From positions 829,501-893,500 of the forward strand of contig NZ_CP126980.1 in assembly GCF_030252345.1 (NCBI RefSeq): DNA of 64,000 nucleotides, in the 5' to 3' direction. A program made the position numbers and the translations under genes. Shown in pieces: positions 53,272 through 63,240 of this stretch. The DNA comes from Actinoplanes oblitus. GTDB taxonomy: Bacteria; Actinomycetota; Actinomycetes; Mycobacteriales; Micromonosporaceae. A model generated the notes under the pieces. The model worked only from the letters and a program-made list of their open reading frames with translations. It was not told the DNA's origin and made no database searches. The first letter of the stretch is position 1. Every line of letters starts with the position of its first letter.

Positions 53272-53428
53272 GCACCGCTCCTCCAGGTGACCGTGCGCTG
53301 ACATGCGCCTGGTCGAGCCGCGCCTGGTGGAGCGCCGCTTCGCCGGCCCGCGCTTCGTCCAGCGGCGCCTTGTTGATCGCCGCGCCCGAGTTGCCCGCTC
53401 GTTGATCGTCACGTTCCGGCCGGCGTGA
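53272..53428. other. Short gap with degenerate GCGCCTGGT iterations
   Basis: 157 bp between two same-strand genes. Variants of CGCGCCTGGTNGAGCG and GCGCTTCGTCCAGCG recur several times at 53300-53390. No gene is seen. Confidence 0.4.
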
Positions 53429-53440
53429 GAGGCTGGGGAC

Positions 53441-55432
53441 ATGGCCAACCGTCTCGCCGACGCCACCTCGCCCTACCTGCTGCAGCACCGGGACAACCCG
53501 GTCGACTGGTGGCCGTGGTGCGAGGAGGCGTTCGCGGAGGCCCGCCGGCGGGACGTGCCGGTGCTGATCTCGGTCGGTTACGCGGCCTGCCACTGGTGTC
53601 ACGTCATGGCGCACGAGTCCTTCGAGGACGAGGCGGTCGCCGCGCGGCTCAACGAGAACTTCGTGGCGATCAAGGTGGACCGCGAGGAGCGGCCCGACGT
53701 GGACGCCGTCTACATGACCGCCACCCAGGCGATGACCGGGCAGGGTGGCTGGCCGATGACGGTGTTCGCCACCCCCGGTGGGGACCCGTTCTTCTGCGGC
53801 ACCTACTTCCCGAAACCACACTTCAACCGCCTGCTCGACTCGGTCACCACGGCCTGGCGGGACCAGCGGGACGACGTGCTCAAGCAGGGCGCGGCGGTGG
53901 TCGAGGCGGTCGGCGGCGCCCAGCTGGTCGGCGGGCCGACCGCGCCGATCTCGGCCGAGCTGCTGGCCGCCGCGGCCGAGGGGCTGGCCAAGGAGCACGA
54001 CCAGACCTACGGCGGGTTCGGCGGCGCGCCCAAGTTCCCGCCGCACATGAACCTGCTGTTCCTGCTGCGCCACCACGAGCGCACCGGCTCGGCCGAGGCG
54101 CTGGAACTGGCCCGGCACGCCGGCGAGCAGATGGCCCGCGGCGGCATCTACGACCAGCTGGCCGGCGGTTTCGCGCGCTACGCGGTGGACGCGCACTGGA
54201 CCGTGCCGCACTTCGAGAAGATGCTCTACGACAACGCGTTGCTGCTGCGGGTCTACACCCAGCTCTGGCGGCTGACCGGGGACGTGCTGGCCCGGCGGGT
54301 GGCCGACGAGACCGCCGCGTTCCTGCTCCGTGACCTGGGCACGCCGGCCGGTGGGCTGGCCTCGTCGCTGGACGCGGACACCGACGGGGTGGAGGGTCTG
54401 ACATACGCGTGGACCCCGGCCCAGCTCACCGAGGCGCTCGGCGAGGACGACGGCGCCTGGGCGGCCGACCTCTTCCGGGTCACCCCGGACGGCACGTTCG
54501 AGCACGGCACGAGCGTGCTGGTCCTGGCCCGCGACATCGACGCCGCCGACCCGGAGATCACCGCTCGCTGGCGGGACGTCCGCGCCCGGCTGCTCGCGGC
54601 CCGCGCGCGGCGGCCACAGCCGGCTCGCGACGACAAGGTCGTCGCCTCCTGGAACGGGCTGGCGATCACCGCGCTGGCCGAGCACGGGGTGCTGACCGGG
54701 TCGCCGGAGTCCCGTTCGGCGGCTGTCGCGCTCGCCGAGGCGCTGGCCGATCGGCACCTGGTGGACGGGCGGCTGCGGCGTGTCTCCCGGGACGGCCGGA
54801 CCGGCGAGCCCGCCGGGGTGCTCGACGACTACGGGTGCGTCGCCGAGGCGTTCCTGGCGGTGCACCAGATCACCGCGGATCCGCGCTGGTTGCGGTCGGC
54901 GGGCGGCTTGCTGGACGTCGTTCTGGCCCATTTCGGTACGCCGTCGGGTGGCTTCTACGACACCGCCGACGACGCCGAGCAGCTGCTCACCCGCCCGGCC
55001 GACCCGACCGACAACGCCACGCCGTCCGGGCTGGCGTCGGCGTGCGCGGCGCTGGTCGGTTACGCGGCGCTGACCGGCGAGACGGCGTACCGGGAGGCGG
55101 CGGACGCGGCCCTGGCCACGGTGGGTCCGCTGATCGGCGGGCATCCGCGGTTCGCCGGTTACTCGGCGATGGTGGCGGAGGCGGCGCTGGCCGGTCCCTA
55201 CGAGATCGCAGTCGCCACCGACGACCTGGCCGACCCGCTGGTCACCGAGGCCTATCGAGAGGCCCCGGCCGGCACCGTCATCGTCGCCGGCGCCCCGGAC
55301 CTGCCGGGCGTGCCGCTGCTGGCCGACCGCCCGATGATCGACGGCAAACCCACCGCCTACGTGTGCCGCGGTTTCGTCTGCGACCGCCCGGTCACCTCTC
55401 CCCAGGAGCTGATCGCCCGCTTCCAGCGCTGA
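53441..55432 (+). CDS. DUF255 thioredoxin-domain protein (YyaL/spermatogenesis 20-like)
   Basis: A 663-residue cytosolic protein: an N-terminal thioredoxin-fold DUF255 domain (about 1-165) with [14 protein letters not shown] (Cys50, Cys53), then an (alpha/alpha)6-barrel similar to N-acylglucosamine 2-epimerases. The opening [20 protein letters not shown] is diagnostic. Biochemical function is unknown. The position two genes after mca corresponds to Rv1084 in M. tuberculosis, suggesting a conserved thiol-related role. The ATG follows GAGGCT by 6 nt without a Shine-Dalgarno. It converges on the Uma2 gene 6 bp later. Confidence 0.92.
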   Translation: MANRLADATSPYLLQHRDNPVDWWPWCEEAFAEARRRDVPVLISVGYAACHWCHVMAHESFEDEAVAARLNENFVAIKVDREERPDVDAVYMTATQAMTGQGGWPMTVFATPGGDPFFCGTYFPKPHFNRLLDSVTTAWRDQRDDVLKQGAAVVEAVGGAQLVGGPTAPISAELLAAAAEGLAKEHDQTYGGFGGAPKFPPHMNLLFLLRHHERTGSAEALELARHAGEQMARGGIYDQLAGGFARYAVDAHWTVPHFEKMLYDNALLLRVYTQLWRLTGDVLARRVADETAAFLLRDLGTPAGGLASSLDADTDGVEGLTYAWTPAQLTEALGEDDGAWAADLFRVTPDGTFEHGTSVLVLARDIDAADPEITARWRDVRARLLAARARRPQPARDDKVVASWNGLAITALAEHGVLTGSPESRSAAVALAEALADRHLVDGRLRRVSRDGRTGEPAGVLDDYGCVAEAFLAVHQITADPRWLRSAGGLLDVVLAHFGTPSGGFYDTADDAEQLLTRPADPTDNATPSGLASACAALVGYAALTGETAYREAADAALATVGPLIGGHPRFAGYSAMVAEAALAGPYEIAVATDDLADPLVTEAYREAPAGTVIVAGAPDLPGVPLLADRPMIDGKPTAYVCRGFVCDRPVTSPQELIARFQR

Positions 55433-55438
55433 CCGGCG

Positions 55439-55999
55439 TCAGCTCGCCGGCGGCAGGTGATCGCCCGGGGCGGACTGCAAGAGCCAGGCGAGGGGCAGCT
55501 TGGTCGCCGTCTCGCAGTCGTCGCTGCCGTTGCTGCGATAAAGGGTCACCGTGTTCGCCGGATCGCGGTCGACCACCCAGTAGTGGGGGATGCCGGCGCG
55601 AGCATATTCCTTGACCTTGTGCTCCCGATCGGTGGTCCGGGAACTGGGCGAGACGATCTCGATGGCTAGCACCAGGCGGGTTGTCTTCGGCCAGACTCCC
55701 TGCGGAGGCTCTGTCCAGAGAGTCACATCCGGTATGCGACCACCGTCGCCCTCCGGCAGTGAAATGCGGATGCCCACGGCTTGCAGGATCTGCCGCGGCG
55801 GCCAACCGGCGGCGAGGAGCCATGCGAACAGGTCGCTGGCGATTCCGGCGTGCTCCGCATCGGGCGGCAGCGTGATGGTGACCACGCCCTCGGCGCTGAG
55901 CTCGAACCGATGGCCGTATTCGTCGGCCTCGATCATGGCGGTGAGGTTGTTGAGCGTGACGACAGGCGGCACGGACTTGGCGAATGCCTCTGCGCTCAT
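55439..55999 (-). CDS. Uma2 family (DUF820) putative nuclease
   Basis: A 186-residue PD-(D/E)xK-fold protein. The acidic and lysine residues appear as GRIPDVTLW, then LAIEIVSPSSRTTDREHKVK and YARAGIPHYWVVD (about 105-150), the normal Uma2 order. The family is often multi-copy in actinobacteria and of unproven function; nuclease activity is a prediction. The 181-bp gap to the divergent purK gene holds the promoters. The ATG at 55999 has no clear Shine-Dalgarno, and a TAGCAC 6 nt before it is only a weak -10. Confidence 0.87.
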   Translation of the reverse strand: MSAEAFAKSVPPVVTLNNLTAMIEADEYGHRFELSAEGVVTITLPPDAEHAGIASDLFAWLLAAGWPPRQILQAVGIRISLPEGDGGRIPDVTLWTEPPQGVWPKTTRLVLAIEIVSPSSRTTDREHKVKEYARAGIPHYWVVDRDPANTVTLYRSNGSDDCETATKLPLAWLLQSAPGDHLPPAS

Positions 56000-56165
56000 A
56001 CCGCCGTGCTAGTGGCTGCGCCTGCCGCTTTCCTCCATCACGCGGGGTCGTCCGGTGTCTGGCGGGAAGGGCTGCGGGCGTACCGGAAGCAGGTTTTGAT
56101 CTCGGGGTGGCTGATCGGAAATGGGACGGCACCGGGTTGATTTCCGGAGGTCGGGAGGGCGTCGC

Positions 56166-56171
56166 TAGGCT
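56166..56171 (+). promoter_or_regulatory. Putative -10 of purK-purE
   Basis: TAGGCT, 9 nt before the purK ATG, so the leader would be at most a few nucleotides. Confidence 0.45.
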
Positions 56172-56180
56172 GGGCGGGCG

Positions 56181-57323
56181 ATGGATACCCGAACCGGTCT
56201 GCCTGTGGTCGGCATGGTGGGGGGCGGGCAGCTGGCCCGGATGACCCACCAGGCCGCTATTTCCCTGGGTCAGTCACTGCGCGTGCTCAGTGAGAAGCCC
56301 GATGACTCCGCTGCCCTGGTCGCGGCGGACGTGCCGATCGGCACGCACACCGATCTCGCGGCGCTGCGTGAGTTCGCCAAGGGGTGCGACGCTGTCACCT
56401 TCGACCACGAGCATGTGCCGACCGAGCACATCGAGGCGCTCGAGGCCGAGGGCGTGAAGATCTTCCCCGGGTCGAAAGCGCTGGTCTTCGCTCAGGACAA
56501 GGGCATGATGCGGGAGCGGCTGGGTGCGCTCGGCGCGCCGGTGCCGCGCTGGGCGCGGGTCAGCACGGCCGCCGAGATCGAGGCGTTCGCCGGTGGGTCC
56601 TGGCCGGTGGTGGCCAAAGCCACCCGAGGCGGGTACGACGGCCGTGGCGTCTGGATGGTCGGCTCCCGGGAGGCGGCCGAGGACCTGGTGTCGACGGGCA
56701 TCCCGCTGATCGTCGAGGAGCGGGTGCCGTTGCGGCGCGAGCTGGCGGCGCTCGTGGCGCGGTCGCCGTTCGGGCAGGTCGCGGCGTACCCGGTGGTGGA
56801 GACGGTGCAGCGGGACGGGATCTGCGTGGAGGTGATCGCGCCGGCTCCGGACCTTTCCGAGGAGCGCGCGCTCGACGCCCAGCAGCTCGCCATCGACCTG
56901 GCCACCGAGCTGGGCGTGGTCGGCCTGCTCGCCGTCGAGCTGTTCGAGACCGACGCCGGCATCGTGGTGAACGAGCTGGCGATGCGCCCGCACAACTCCG
57001 GGCACTGGACCATCGAGGGGGCCCGGACCTCGCAGTTCGAGCAGCACCTGCGGGCCGTCCTGGACTATCCGATGGGCGCCACCGCGCTGACCGCCCCCGT
57101 CGTGGTGATGGCGAACGTGCTGGGTGGCGAGCCTGGCGGGATCTCCATCGACGAGCGGCTGCACCACCTGTTCGCCGAGGTCCCCGACGCCCGGGTGCAC
57201 CTCTACGGCAAACAGGTCCGGCCGGGCCGCAAGATCGGGCACGTCACGGTGCTCGGCGACGATCTGACATCGGTACGCGCGCGGGCCGCGCGAGCCGCTC
57301 GGTGGCTTCAGGAAGGCAAGTGA
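56181..57323 (+). CDS. purK: N5-carboxyaminoimidazole ribonucleotide synthase
   Basis: ATP-grasp enzyme converting AIR, ATP and bicarbonate to N5-CAIR in purine synthesis. It has 380 residues. It opens with [17 protein letters not shown], typical of PurK; the ATP-grasp central part includes [16 protein letters not shown], and the metal-binding part [12 protein letters not shown]...[14 protein letters not shown]. Its stop and the purE start share a base (TGATG), so the two steps of AIR carboxylation are coupled. The purK-purE pair stands close to an acyl-CoA dehydrogenase as in mycobacteria. Confidence 0.96.
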   Translation: MDTRTGLPVVGMVGGGQLARMTHQAAISLGQSLRVLSEKPDDSAALVAADVPIGTHTDLAALREFAKGCDAVTFDHEHVPTEHIEALEAEGVKIFPGSKALVFAQDKGMMRERLGALGAPVPRWARVSTAAEIEAFAGGSWPVVAKATRGGYDGRGVWMVGSREAAEDLVSTGIPLIVEERVPLRRELAALVARSPFGQVAAYPVVETVQRDGICVEVIAPAPDLSEERALDAQQLAIDLATELGVVGLLAVELFETDAGIVVNELAMRPHNSGHWTIEGARTSQFEQHLRAVLDYPMGATALTAPVVVMANVLGGEPGGISIDERLHHLFAEVPDARVHLYGKQVRPGRKIGHVTVLGDDLTSVRARAARAARWLQEGK

Positions 57324-57820
57324 TGGCACCCTCCGTCGGCATCATCATGGGCAGCGACTCGGACTGGCCGACCATGGAGGCGGCCGCCCTGGCGCTGGCC
57401 GAGTTCGAGGTGCCGTTCGAGGTCGGCGTGGTCTCCGCGCACCGGACCGTACGCAAGATGGTGGACTACGCGGAGTCGGCGGCCGGGCGCGGCATCAAGG
57501 CGATCATCGCGGGGGCCGGTGGCGCGGCGCACCTGCCGGGCATGGTCGCGGCGCTCACCCCACTGCCGGTGATCGGCGTCCCGGTGCCGCTGAAGCACCT
57601 GGACGGGATGGACTCGCTGCTCTCGATCGTGCAGATGCCGGCCGGTGTCCCGGTGGCCACCGTGTCGATCGGCGGGGCGCGCAACGCGGGGCTGCTCGCG
57701 GTCCGGATCCTCGGGGCTTCCGACCCGGCGCTGCGGCAGAAGATGGTCGACTTCCAGGCCGGTTTGGAGAAACTGGTCGCGGAGAAGGACGCCGCTCTCC
57801 GCGACAAGCTGCTCGGTTAG
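57323..57820 (+). CDS. purE: N5-carboxyaminoimidazole ribonucleotide mutase
   Basis: Converts N5-CAIR to CAIR, the step after PurK. It has 165 residues, the class I bacterial size. Conserved stretches are [16 protein letters not shown], the catalytic [31 protein letters not shown] and [20 protein letters not shown]. The ATG is within the purK stop. It ends 279 bp before the convergent membrane-protein gene; that gap holds copy B of the dispersed repeat. Confidence 0.97.
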   Translation: MAPSVGIIMGSDSDWPTMEAAALALAEFEVPFEVGVVSAHRTVRKMVDYAESAAGRGIKAIIAGAGGAAHLPGMVAALTPLPVIGVPVPLKHLDGMDSLLSIVQMPAGVPVATVSIGGARNAGLLAVRILGASDPALRQKMVDFQAGLEKLVAEKDAALRDKLLG

Positions 57821-57948
57821 CGGTGGTGGGTCGTGTCGCCGGCCTGAGGTGACGGAGCACGCTCGGGGCCCGGCGTGGGCGCGGGGTGGAGCCTGCTGGG
57901 TTCCGCGTGCCGGGACGCGTGTGTGGACATCGCGACGGTGGGCACCGG

Positions 57949-58071
57949 GGTTTCGGTGACCACCCACGGGCCGTGAAGGGTGCGGCGATCGCTCTGGACG
58001 CGCAGCGGCCAGATCGCCGCGCCCGGCCCGCGCGGGAGCATGCGGTCCGCACCTCGGCGGACGCGCGTAAA
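57949..58071 (-). repeat. Dispersed 123-nt repeat, copy B
   Basis: The reverse complement aligns without gaps to 34168-34290 (14 mismatches by hand). Read on the plus strand, a frame beginning GTG AAG GGT resembles the frame beginning ATG AAG GGG on the minus strand of copy A over 35 codons, but substitutions are not concentrated at third positions, so coding is doubtful. Confidence 0.85.
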
Positions 58072-58099
58072 GGAGTATCCGAATCTGATTCTGCCGTGG

Positions 58100-61000
58100 T
58101 CAGCGCATCTGGGAGACGCGGGTGCGGAGTTCCTGGGTGCGGCGGCGGCTTTCGCTGGTGGCGCCCAGGAAGATCAGGATCACGCCGACCGGGACCAGGG
58201 TGACCCACGGGCCGCCCAGGCTGAAGACGAACTTCAGGGCGGCGACCACGGTGGCGAGGGTGCCGATCAGCACCGGGGCCTGCTGGCGGGTGCGGGAACC
58301 GATGATCAGGGTGGTCACGCCGCCGAGCAGGAGCATCAGGGCTCGGGCGTCCTGGTGGCCGCCGGCCAGCACGATGCCGATGGTGGGGACGAAAGCGGCC
58401 AGCAGGGCCGGGCCGTAAGCCGCCCAACTGCTCAGCTCGGGGCGGTGGTGCGCCTCGACGATGCCGACCGCGAGGGCCAGCGCCGCGAACGGCAGCGTGT
58501 AGGCCTCCGGCAGCGCCACCTCGGCCAGCGCGATGAACAGCCACCAGCCGACGATCTCGAAGCCGACGGCGAGCCAGAACATCAGGCGGCGCTGGCTCGG
58601 CGTGCGGTCCGGGCGGGACGCGGTCAGGCCGAGCACCGCGCCCCAGGCGGCCAGCAGCGCGGCCAGGTGGGCCGGTGAGTCGAAGGCCAGCGCGCCGGCG
58701 ATGGCCGCCGAGGCGTAACCGCTCCACTCGACGGTGACCGCCTCGGCGCGGTACTGCGCCAGGCCGAGCCGGGGGAGCAGCGACTCCAGGGCGAGCAGGC
58801 CGGCGCCCACGGCGAGCACGCCGAACGCCGCCCAGTGCCGGTCCAGGCCCGCCGCGATCGCCCCGGCCAGCACGAACATCTGGCCCATCAGCGCGGCGAA
58901 CAGCCAGCCCAGCAGGCGCGCGGCCGAGGTGCGCCCGGCGACCGCGGCGACCAGGCCGACGCCGACCGCACTGCCCAGGGTGAACAGCGTGAGATCCTGC
59001 CGCGCCAGGCTGCCGGCCAGGCCGGCGCCACCGGCCAGCAGGCCGATCACGAACACCACGGTCCGGGTACCGCGCAGCAGCGGCGCCCGGGTGGCGCCGG
59101 GCGGCAGGGTGAGCGCCAGGCCGAGCATCGAGATGGTGAAGACCACCAGCGCCGCGCCGGTCGCCGCCGGGAACCCGGCGTGCAGCGCGAGCGGGGTGAT
59201 CAGCAGGGTGATCGCCACCCCGGGCAGGATCACCGGGACGGTCTCGGCGGGACGTCCGCCGAATCCGAGGGCGGCCAGCGCGGCCGCCCCGGTGAGCAGC
59301 ACCGCGGCGAGGGCGCTGGTGGCGTCGACGTTGCCGGCGTCCGGGGTGATCAGGGCCGGGACCGGGCCCTGCCAGACCGCGCTGAGCTGTTTCATCGGGT
59401 CGACCAGCGCCGCGCGCAGGGCCGGGGCCAGCGAGAAGAGCGCCAGCACGGTGGGCAGCAGGGCGAGCATCACCGCGCCGGTGGCCGGGTCCTGCAGCCA
59501 GCGCTGGTAGAGGCCGCTGCCCCGGACCCGGCGGGCCCGGTGGTAGCGGATGTCGCCGGCCGGGAACTCGTCGACCACGGCGGGCCGGGTCGGCAGCGGG
59601 ACGGCGCCGCGCAGCATCTCGGCGAGCACCCCGAGCAGGGCGGCGGCCGCGGCGTAGAGCGCTGTCGGGTACGACGTCCCGACCGACACCAGCGCGGTCA
59701 CCGTCGAGCCGAGCACCAGCCCGATGGTGGCCCAGGGCAGGTACTGCGGGACGTGCTTGCCGAACATGGCAAGCAACGCCAGGCCCATGCTGGAGCCGGC
59801 CAGGGCGGCGGTCAGCACCACCTGGGCGTCCGAGCCCTGCTCGGCGGCGAACGCGGCGAGCATCCCGGGCATGGCGAGCAGCACGGCAGCGGTGGCGGCA
59901 CCGCCGACCTGCGCCCGGTGCGGGGGCAGCAGGCCGCGCTCCGCGTCGCGGACCTGGGGGAACCGGGCGGTCACCGCGACCAGGGAGCCGAGCAGCACCA
60001 CGGTGAGCAGGGCCATCCCGGTCGACCAGGGGCGGGCCAGACCGACCGTGGCGGCGTGCAGCAGGACCACGCCGGCCACTGTGGCGCGGGCCCGGGCCGC
60101 GTGCGGGTCGTTGGTGGCCAGGGCGGCCATCGCGTACGCGGTGGCCACGGCGGCGCCGATCAGCAGCGGGGACCACCAGGGCAGCCCGAGTGCCCAGGGC
60201 GCACCCATCGCGGCCAGCGCGGCACAGACCCCGGAGGCGTAGTGCGACCACGGCTTGGGCAGCCCGATGGCGGCCGTGATGGCGACCATGACCAGGGCGA
60301 ACGGGGCCTGCCAGGCACCCGCCGGCGGAGCGGCGACGAAGTGGTCGACGTCGGACTGCCACAGCGGGCCGGGCGCGGACAGGATCCGCAGGCTGCCGCC
60401 GACCGCCTGCCAGCCGGCCAGTCCGGCGACCACCAGCGCGGCGATCCCCAGGCCGCGGGCCGGGCCGCGTTTCCAGTCGTCCATCAGCACCGTCACGCCC
60501 ATGCCGACCAGCAGCACCACCACGCCGGCCACGGCCAGCGGAGCGGTCGGGAAGGCGAGCGCGGCGACCCGCGCCAGCGCGCCGCAGATCGCCACGGTGG
60601 CGGCCGCGGCGGCCAGGTCCGGGCCGTCCAGGTCCCGATCGGTACGGCCGCGGTTGTCGATGGTCTTGGCGAGGAAGAGCAGCAGCGCGGCGCCGAGCAG
60701 CAGCGCGCCGACGCACACGTCGGGGATCGTGCGGCCGGGCGCGAACAGCGCGGCAGCGGCCATCGCCAGCGCGCCCACGCCGGTGCCGGCGGTCAGCGGG
60801 AAGCTGATCTCCCGGCGGGCCACCTGGAACACCGCGGCGTAGCTGAGCGTGCCGGCCACCGCGAGGAAGCCGGCGGCCAGCGCCGGGACGGTGGCCGCGG
60901 CGGTGGGCGGCGGGCCCTGCCCGGTGTCCGAGATGGCCAGCGCGGCGGTCACCGCGGCGCCCGGGATGGCCAGCGCGGCAGCGCCGGCCGCCCAGTCGCC

Positions 61001-63034
61001 GACCACCCAGGCGAACAGCCGGACCGGGATCTGCCGGGCCGCGATGGTGACCATCACGCCGGCACCGGCCAGTGCGGTCAGCACCGCGGCGGTCAGCCAG
61101 GTGGCGGAGAGCGCGGCGCCGGCCCCGAACAGGCCGACCACGCCGGCCGCCACGACGTGGGTGATCGCCATCCGATGGGTGCTCGACCAGAGGCCGGCCC
61201 CGCCCAGCCCGATCGCCGCCAGCACCAGCGGCCAGGGCGCCTCGGACCAGTTCAGGCCGAGGGAGACCGGCAGGGCCAGGGCGGTCATCGCGATGCCGAG
61301 CACGGCGCCCTCGTGCCGGATGCCGGCCGGCAGTGCGAGCGCCGCGGCGATCGTCACCAGCAGCGCGCTGAACGCCAGCAGCCAGCCGGCCGGGCCGACC
61401 GCCTCGGCCATCGTCCGGGCGTAGCCGGCGATGTCGGCGTGCCAGATCGGACGGGCCGCGGCGACCGGGGCGATCGCGGCGCGGATCGTGTCGATCGCCA
61501 CCAGGAAGCCGATCAGGCCCAGGGCGGCGGTGGACGCGTACTGCGGGCCGGTGCGGACGTTCGCCGGCAGCAGGCCGACGACAGCGCCGGTGAGCGCCAC
61601 CGTGGCGGCCGCGATCACCAGCGTCCAGCGCGGGTCGATCACGTCGGCGACCCGGGCCGCGGCGCCGATCACCGCGAGGGTGAGCACGCCGCCGGCGATG
61701 TTGCGGGCCAGCGGCTGGTCGAGCAGCTGGGCGGCGGCCACCACGGTGCTCGCCGCGGCGATCAGGATCAGGCCGGAGCGCAGCGCGTCCGGAACCGCCT
61801 GGGCCTGCAGCAGCGCGACCGAGGAGTAGAGCAGGGCGCCCGCCGAGGCGGCGCAGAGCAGGGCGAAGGTCAGCTCGCGCAGCCAGTTCGCCGACGGCGG
61901 GACGGCGGGCGGGGCGAGCGGGACGGAGCCGGCGGGCTCGGCGCCCTCCGGTCGCGGACCGGGGAAGATCCGGGTCGGGATCCAGCGGCGGCGTTTCGGC
62001 TGCAGGCCGGGGATGATGAGGTCCGGCTCCTCCGGCAGCGACTCCGGCCGGGCGGTGCTCTCGGCGCGGGCCTCGGCCTCGGCTTCGGCGGCGGCGACCC
62101 GGTCGGCGGTGGTCGGCCGGCCCAGCGGCCAGCGCGGCACCAGCCGGCCCCGGCGCAGCACCCGGGTGAGCAGCAGCAGGTCGAGGACGGCCACCACGGT
62201 CAGCGCCATGCCCCAGCCGGCCGGGCTCTCGATCATCGGGTACGCCAGCAGGGGCGCGACCGGCTGGGTGGCGATCACCGTGGCGTACCGCGGGATGGCC
62301 AGGCGGGTGGCGCCGGCGTACACGAAACTGGCGATCGCGGTGACCGCGAAGGTGATGCCCAGGTAGAGCGGGGTGGCCACGTCCGGGCCGCCGGCCAGCG
62401 CGCTGCCGTGCAGCGTGTACAGCGTCATCGGCAGCAGGATCAGGCCGATCGCGGCGATCGTCTCGGCGGTCGAGGTGAGCGTGCGGCGGGCCACGCCGGG
62501 TGCGACGGTCAGCGCGATCGCGGTGAACAGGGCCAGGATCGTCGCCCGGGCGACCGGGTTGGAGAAGGCCACCCCGGCGAACACCACGGCGGCCACGCCG
62601 ATCAGCAGCGCGCCCAGGCCGAGCAGGAGGTTCTGCACCGACTTGGTGGACGCCTCGGGCGGGTGCTCCATCGGCGCCAGCGGCTCCCGGGGCGGGCGCC
62701 GCTCGGCACCGGGCACGCCGGACCGGCCGGGCACGCCGAGGCGCCGGGCGCCGGCCGGCGGGGGTGGCGCCTCCTGCGGGCCGGTGGCCCGGGTGCCGGG
62801 CGGTGGCGGGGGCGGGTAGTCCCCGGTGTCCGGCTGCGGGCGGCGCGCCTTGGTGCCGGCCTTCTGCTTCTGCGCGTGCGCCAGGATGTCGCGCTGGAAC
62901 TGGGCAGCCTGGATCTTGCTGGCGATCTTGGTGCGGGTGGCGGCGGCATCCATGTCCTGCACCTTGAGCGCCGCTATCGAGGCGTCGATCCGAGCCAGTT
63001 CGTCCTGATAGTCAGGCTCGTCAGCCTTCGCCAC
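58100..63034 (-). CDS. Giant polytopic membrane protein (SCO7613 C-terminal type)
   Basis: 1644 residues, function unknown. The layout is an N-terminal coiled coil (about 5-65, DELARIDASIAALKVQDMDA), a Pro-rich linker (PPPPPPG, PPREPLAP, about 75-130), then dozens of closely spaced hydrophobic helices filling the rest, broken by one hydrophilic insert near 320-370 (RPESLPEEPDLIIPGLQPKR). I recognise it as the actinobacterial family with a conserved C-terminal membrane domain named after SCO7613. The GTG at 63034 has GAGGGGG 4 nt upstream. Monocistronic, divergent from the acyl-CoA dehydrogenase gene. Confidence 0.8.
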   Translation of the reverse strand: MAKADEPDYQDELARIDASIAALKVQDMDAAATRTKIASKIQAAQFQRDILAHAQKQKAGTKARRPQPDTGDYPPPPPPGTRATGPQEAPPPPAGARRLGVPGRSGVPGAERRPPREPLAPMEHPPEASTKSVQNLLLGLGALLIGVAAVVFAGVAFSNPVARATILALFTAIALTVAPGVARRTLTSTAETIAAIGLILLPMTLYTLHGSALAGGPDVATPLYLGITFAVTAIASFVYAGATRLAIPRYATVIATQPVAPLLAYPMIESPAGWGMALTVVAVLDLLLLTRVLRRGRLVPRWPLGRPTTADRVAAAEAEAEARAESTARPESLPEEPDLIIPGLQPKRRRWIPTRIFPGPRPEGAEPAGSVPLAPPAVPPSANWLRELTFALLCAASAGALLYSSVALLQAQAVPDALRSGLILIAAASTVVAAAQLLDQPLARNIAGGVLTLAVIGAAARVADVIDPRWTLVIAAATVALTGAVVGLLPANVRTGPQYASTAALGLIGFLVAIDTIRAAIAPVAAARPIWHADIAGYARTMAEAVGPAGWLLAFSALLVTIAAALALPAGIRHEGAVLGIAMTALALPVSLGLNWSEAPWPLVLAAIGLGGAGLWSSTHRMAITHVVAAGVVGLFGAGAALSATWLTAAVLTALAGAGVMVTIAARQIPVRLFAWVVGDWAAGAAALAIPGAAVTAALAISDTGQGPPPTAAATVPALAAGFLAVAGTLSYAAVFQVARREISFPLTAGTGVGALAMAAAALFAPGRTIPDVCVGALLLGAALLLFLAKTIDNRGRTDRDLDGPDLAAAAATVAICGALARVAALAFPTAPLAVAGVVVLLVGMGVTVLMDDWKRGPARGLGIAALVVAGLAGWQAVGGSLRILSAPGPLWQSDVDHFVAAPPAGAWQAPFALVMVAITAAIGLPKPWSHYASGVCAALAAMGAPWALGLPWWSPLLIGAAVATAYAMAALATNDPHAARARATVAGVVLLHAATVGLARPWSTGMALLTVVLLGSLVAVTARFPQVRDAERGLLPPHRAQVGGAATAAVLLAMPGMLAAFAAEQGSDAQVVLTAALAGSSMGLALLAMFGKHVPQYLPWATIGLVLGSTVTALVSVGTSYPTALYAAAAALLGVLAEMLRGAVPLPTRPAVVDEFPAGDIRYHRARRVRGSGLYQRWLQDPATGAVMLALLPTVLALFSLAPALRAALVDPMKQLSAVWQGPVPALITPDAGNVDATSALAAVLLTGAAALAALGFGGRPAETVPVILPGVAITLLITPLALHAGFPAATGAALVVFTISMLGLALTLPPGATRAPLLRGTRTVVFVIGLLAGGAGLAGSLARQDLTLFTLGSAVGVGLVAAVAGRTSAARLLGWLFAALMGQMFVLAGAIAAGLDRHWAAFGVLAVGAGLLALESLLPRLGLAQYRAEAVTVEWSGYASAAIAGALAFDSPAHLAALLAAWGAVLGLTASRPDRTPSQRRLMFWLAVGFEIVGWWLFIALAEVALPEAYTLPFAALALAVGIVEAHHRPELSSWAAYGPALLAAFVPTIGIVLAGGHQDARALMLLLGGVTTLIIGSRTRQQAPVLIGTLATVVAALKFVFSLGGPWVTLVPVGVILIFLGATSESRRRTQELRTRVSQMR

Positions 63035-63196
63035 GGGACCCCCTCGCCAGCACTTCGCTCCGTAGTTAGAGCATGCCCGGTTGCGACACCATTAGAACAG
63101 TCTCAAGCGGGTCGAGATCTGTTGAAACGACCCCGAACCCGGCAGCGATATTCCGCACAGACCCGGTTCCGTTGCCCGCCGTGCGCTACGCGCCAG

Positions 63197-63202
63197 TAAC
63201 AT
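63197..63202 (+). promoter_or_regulatory. Putative -10 of the acyl-CoA dehydrogenase gene
   Basis: TAACAT with TTGCCC 19 nt upstream; about 30 nt of leader before the ATG at 63241. Confidence 0.35.
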
Positions 63203-63240
63203 TGCGGCGGGTCCGTTGCTGAGGGAAGGTTAAGGCGAGC

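Noticed and set aside
58835..63199. A 1454-codon plus-strand frame opposite the giant membrane protein
   Set aside because: Gln/Arg/Gly/His-rich shadow sequence; the minus-strand gene has a Shine-Dalgarno and regular membrane helices.
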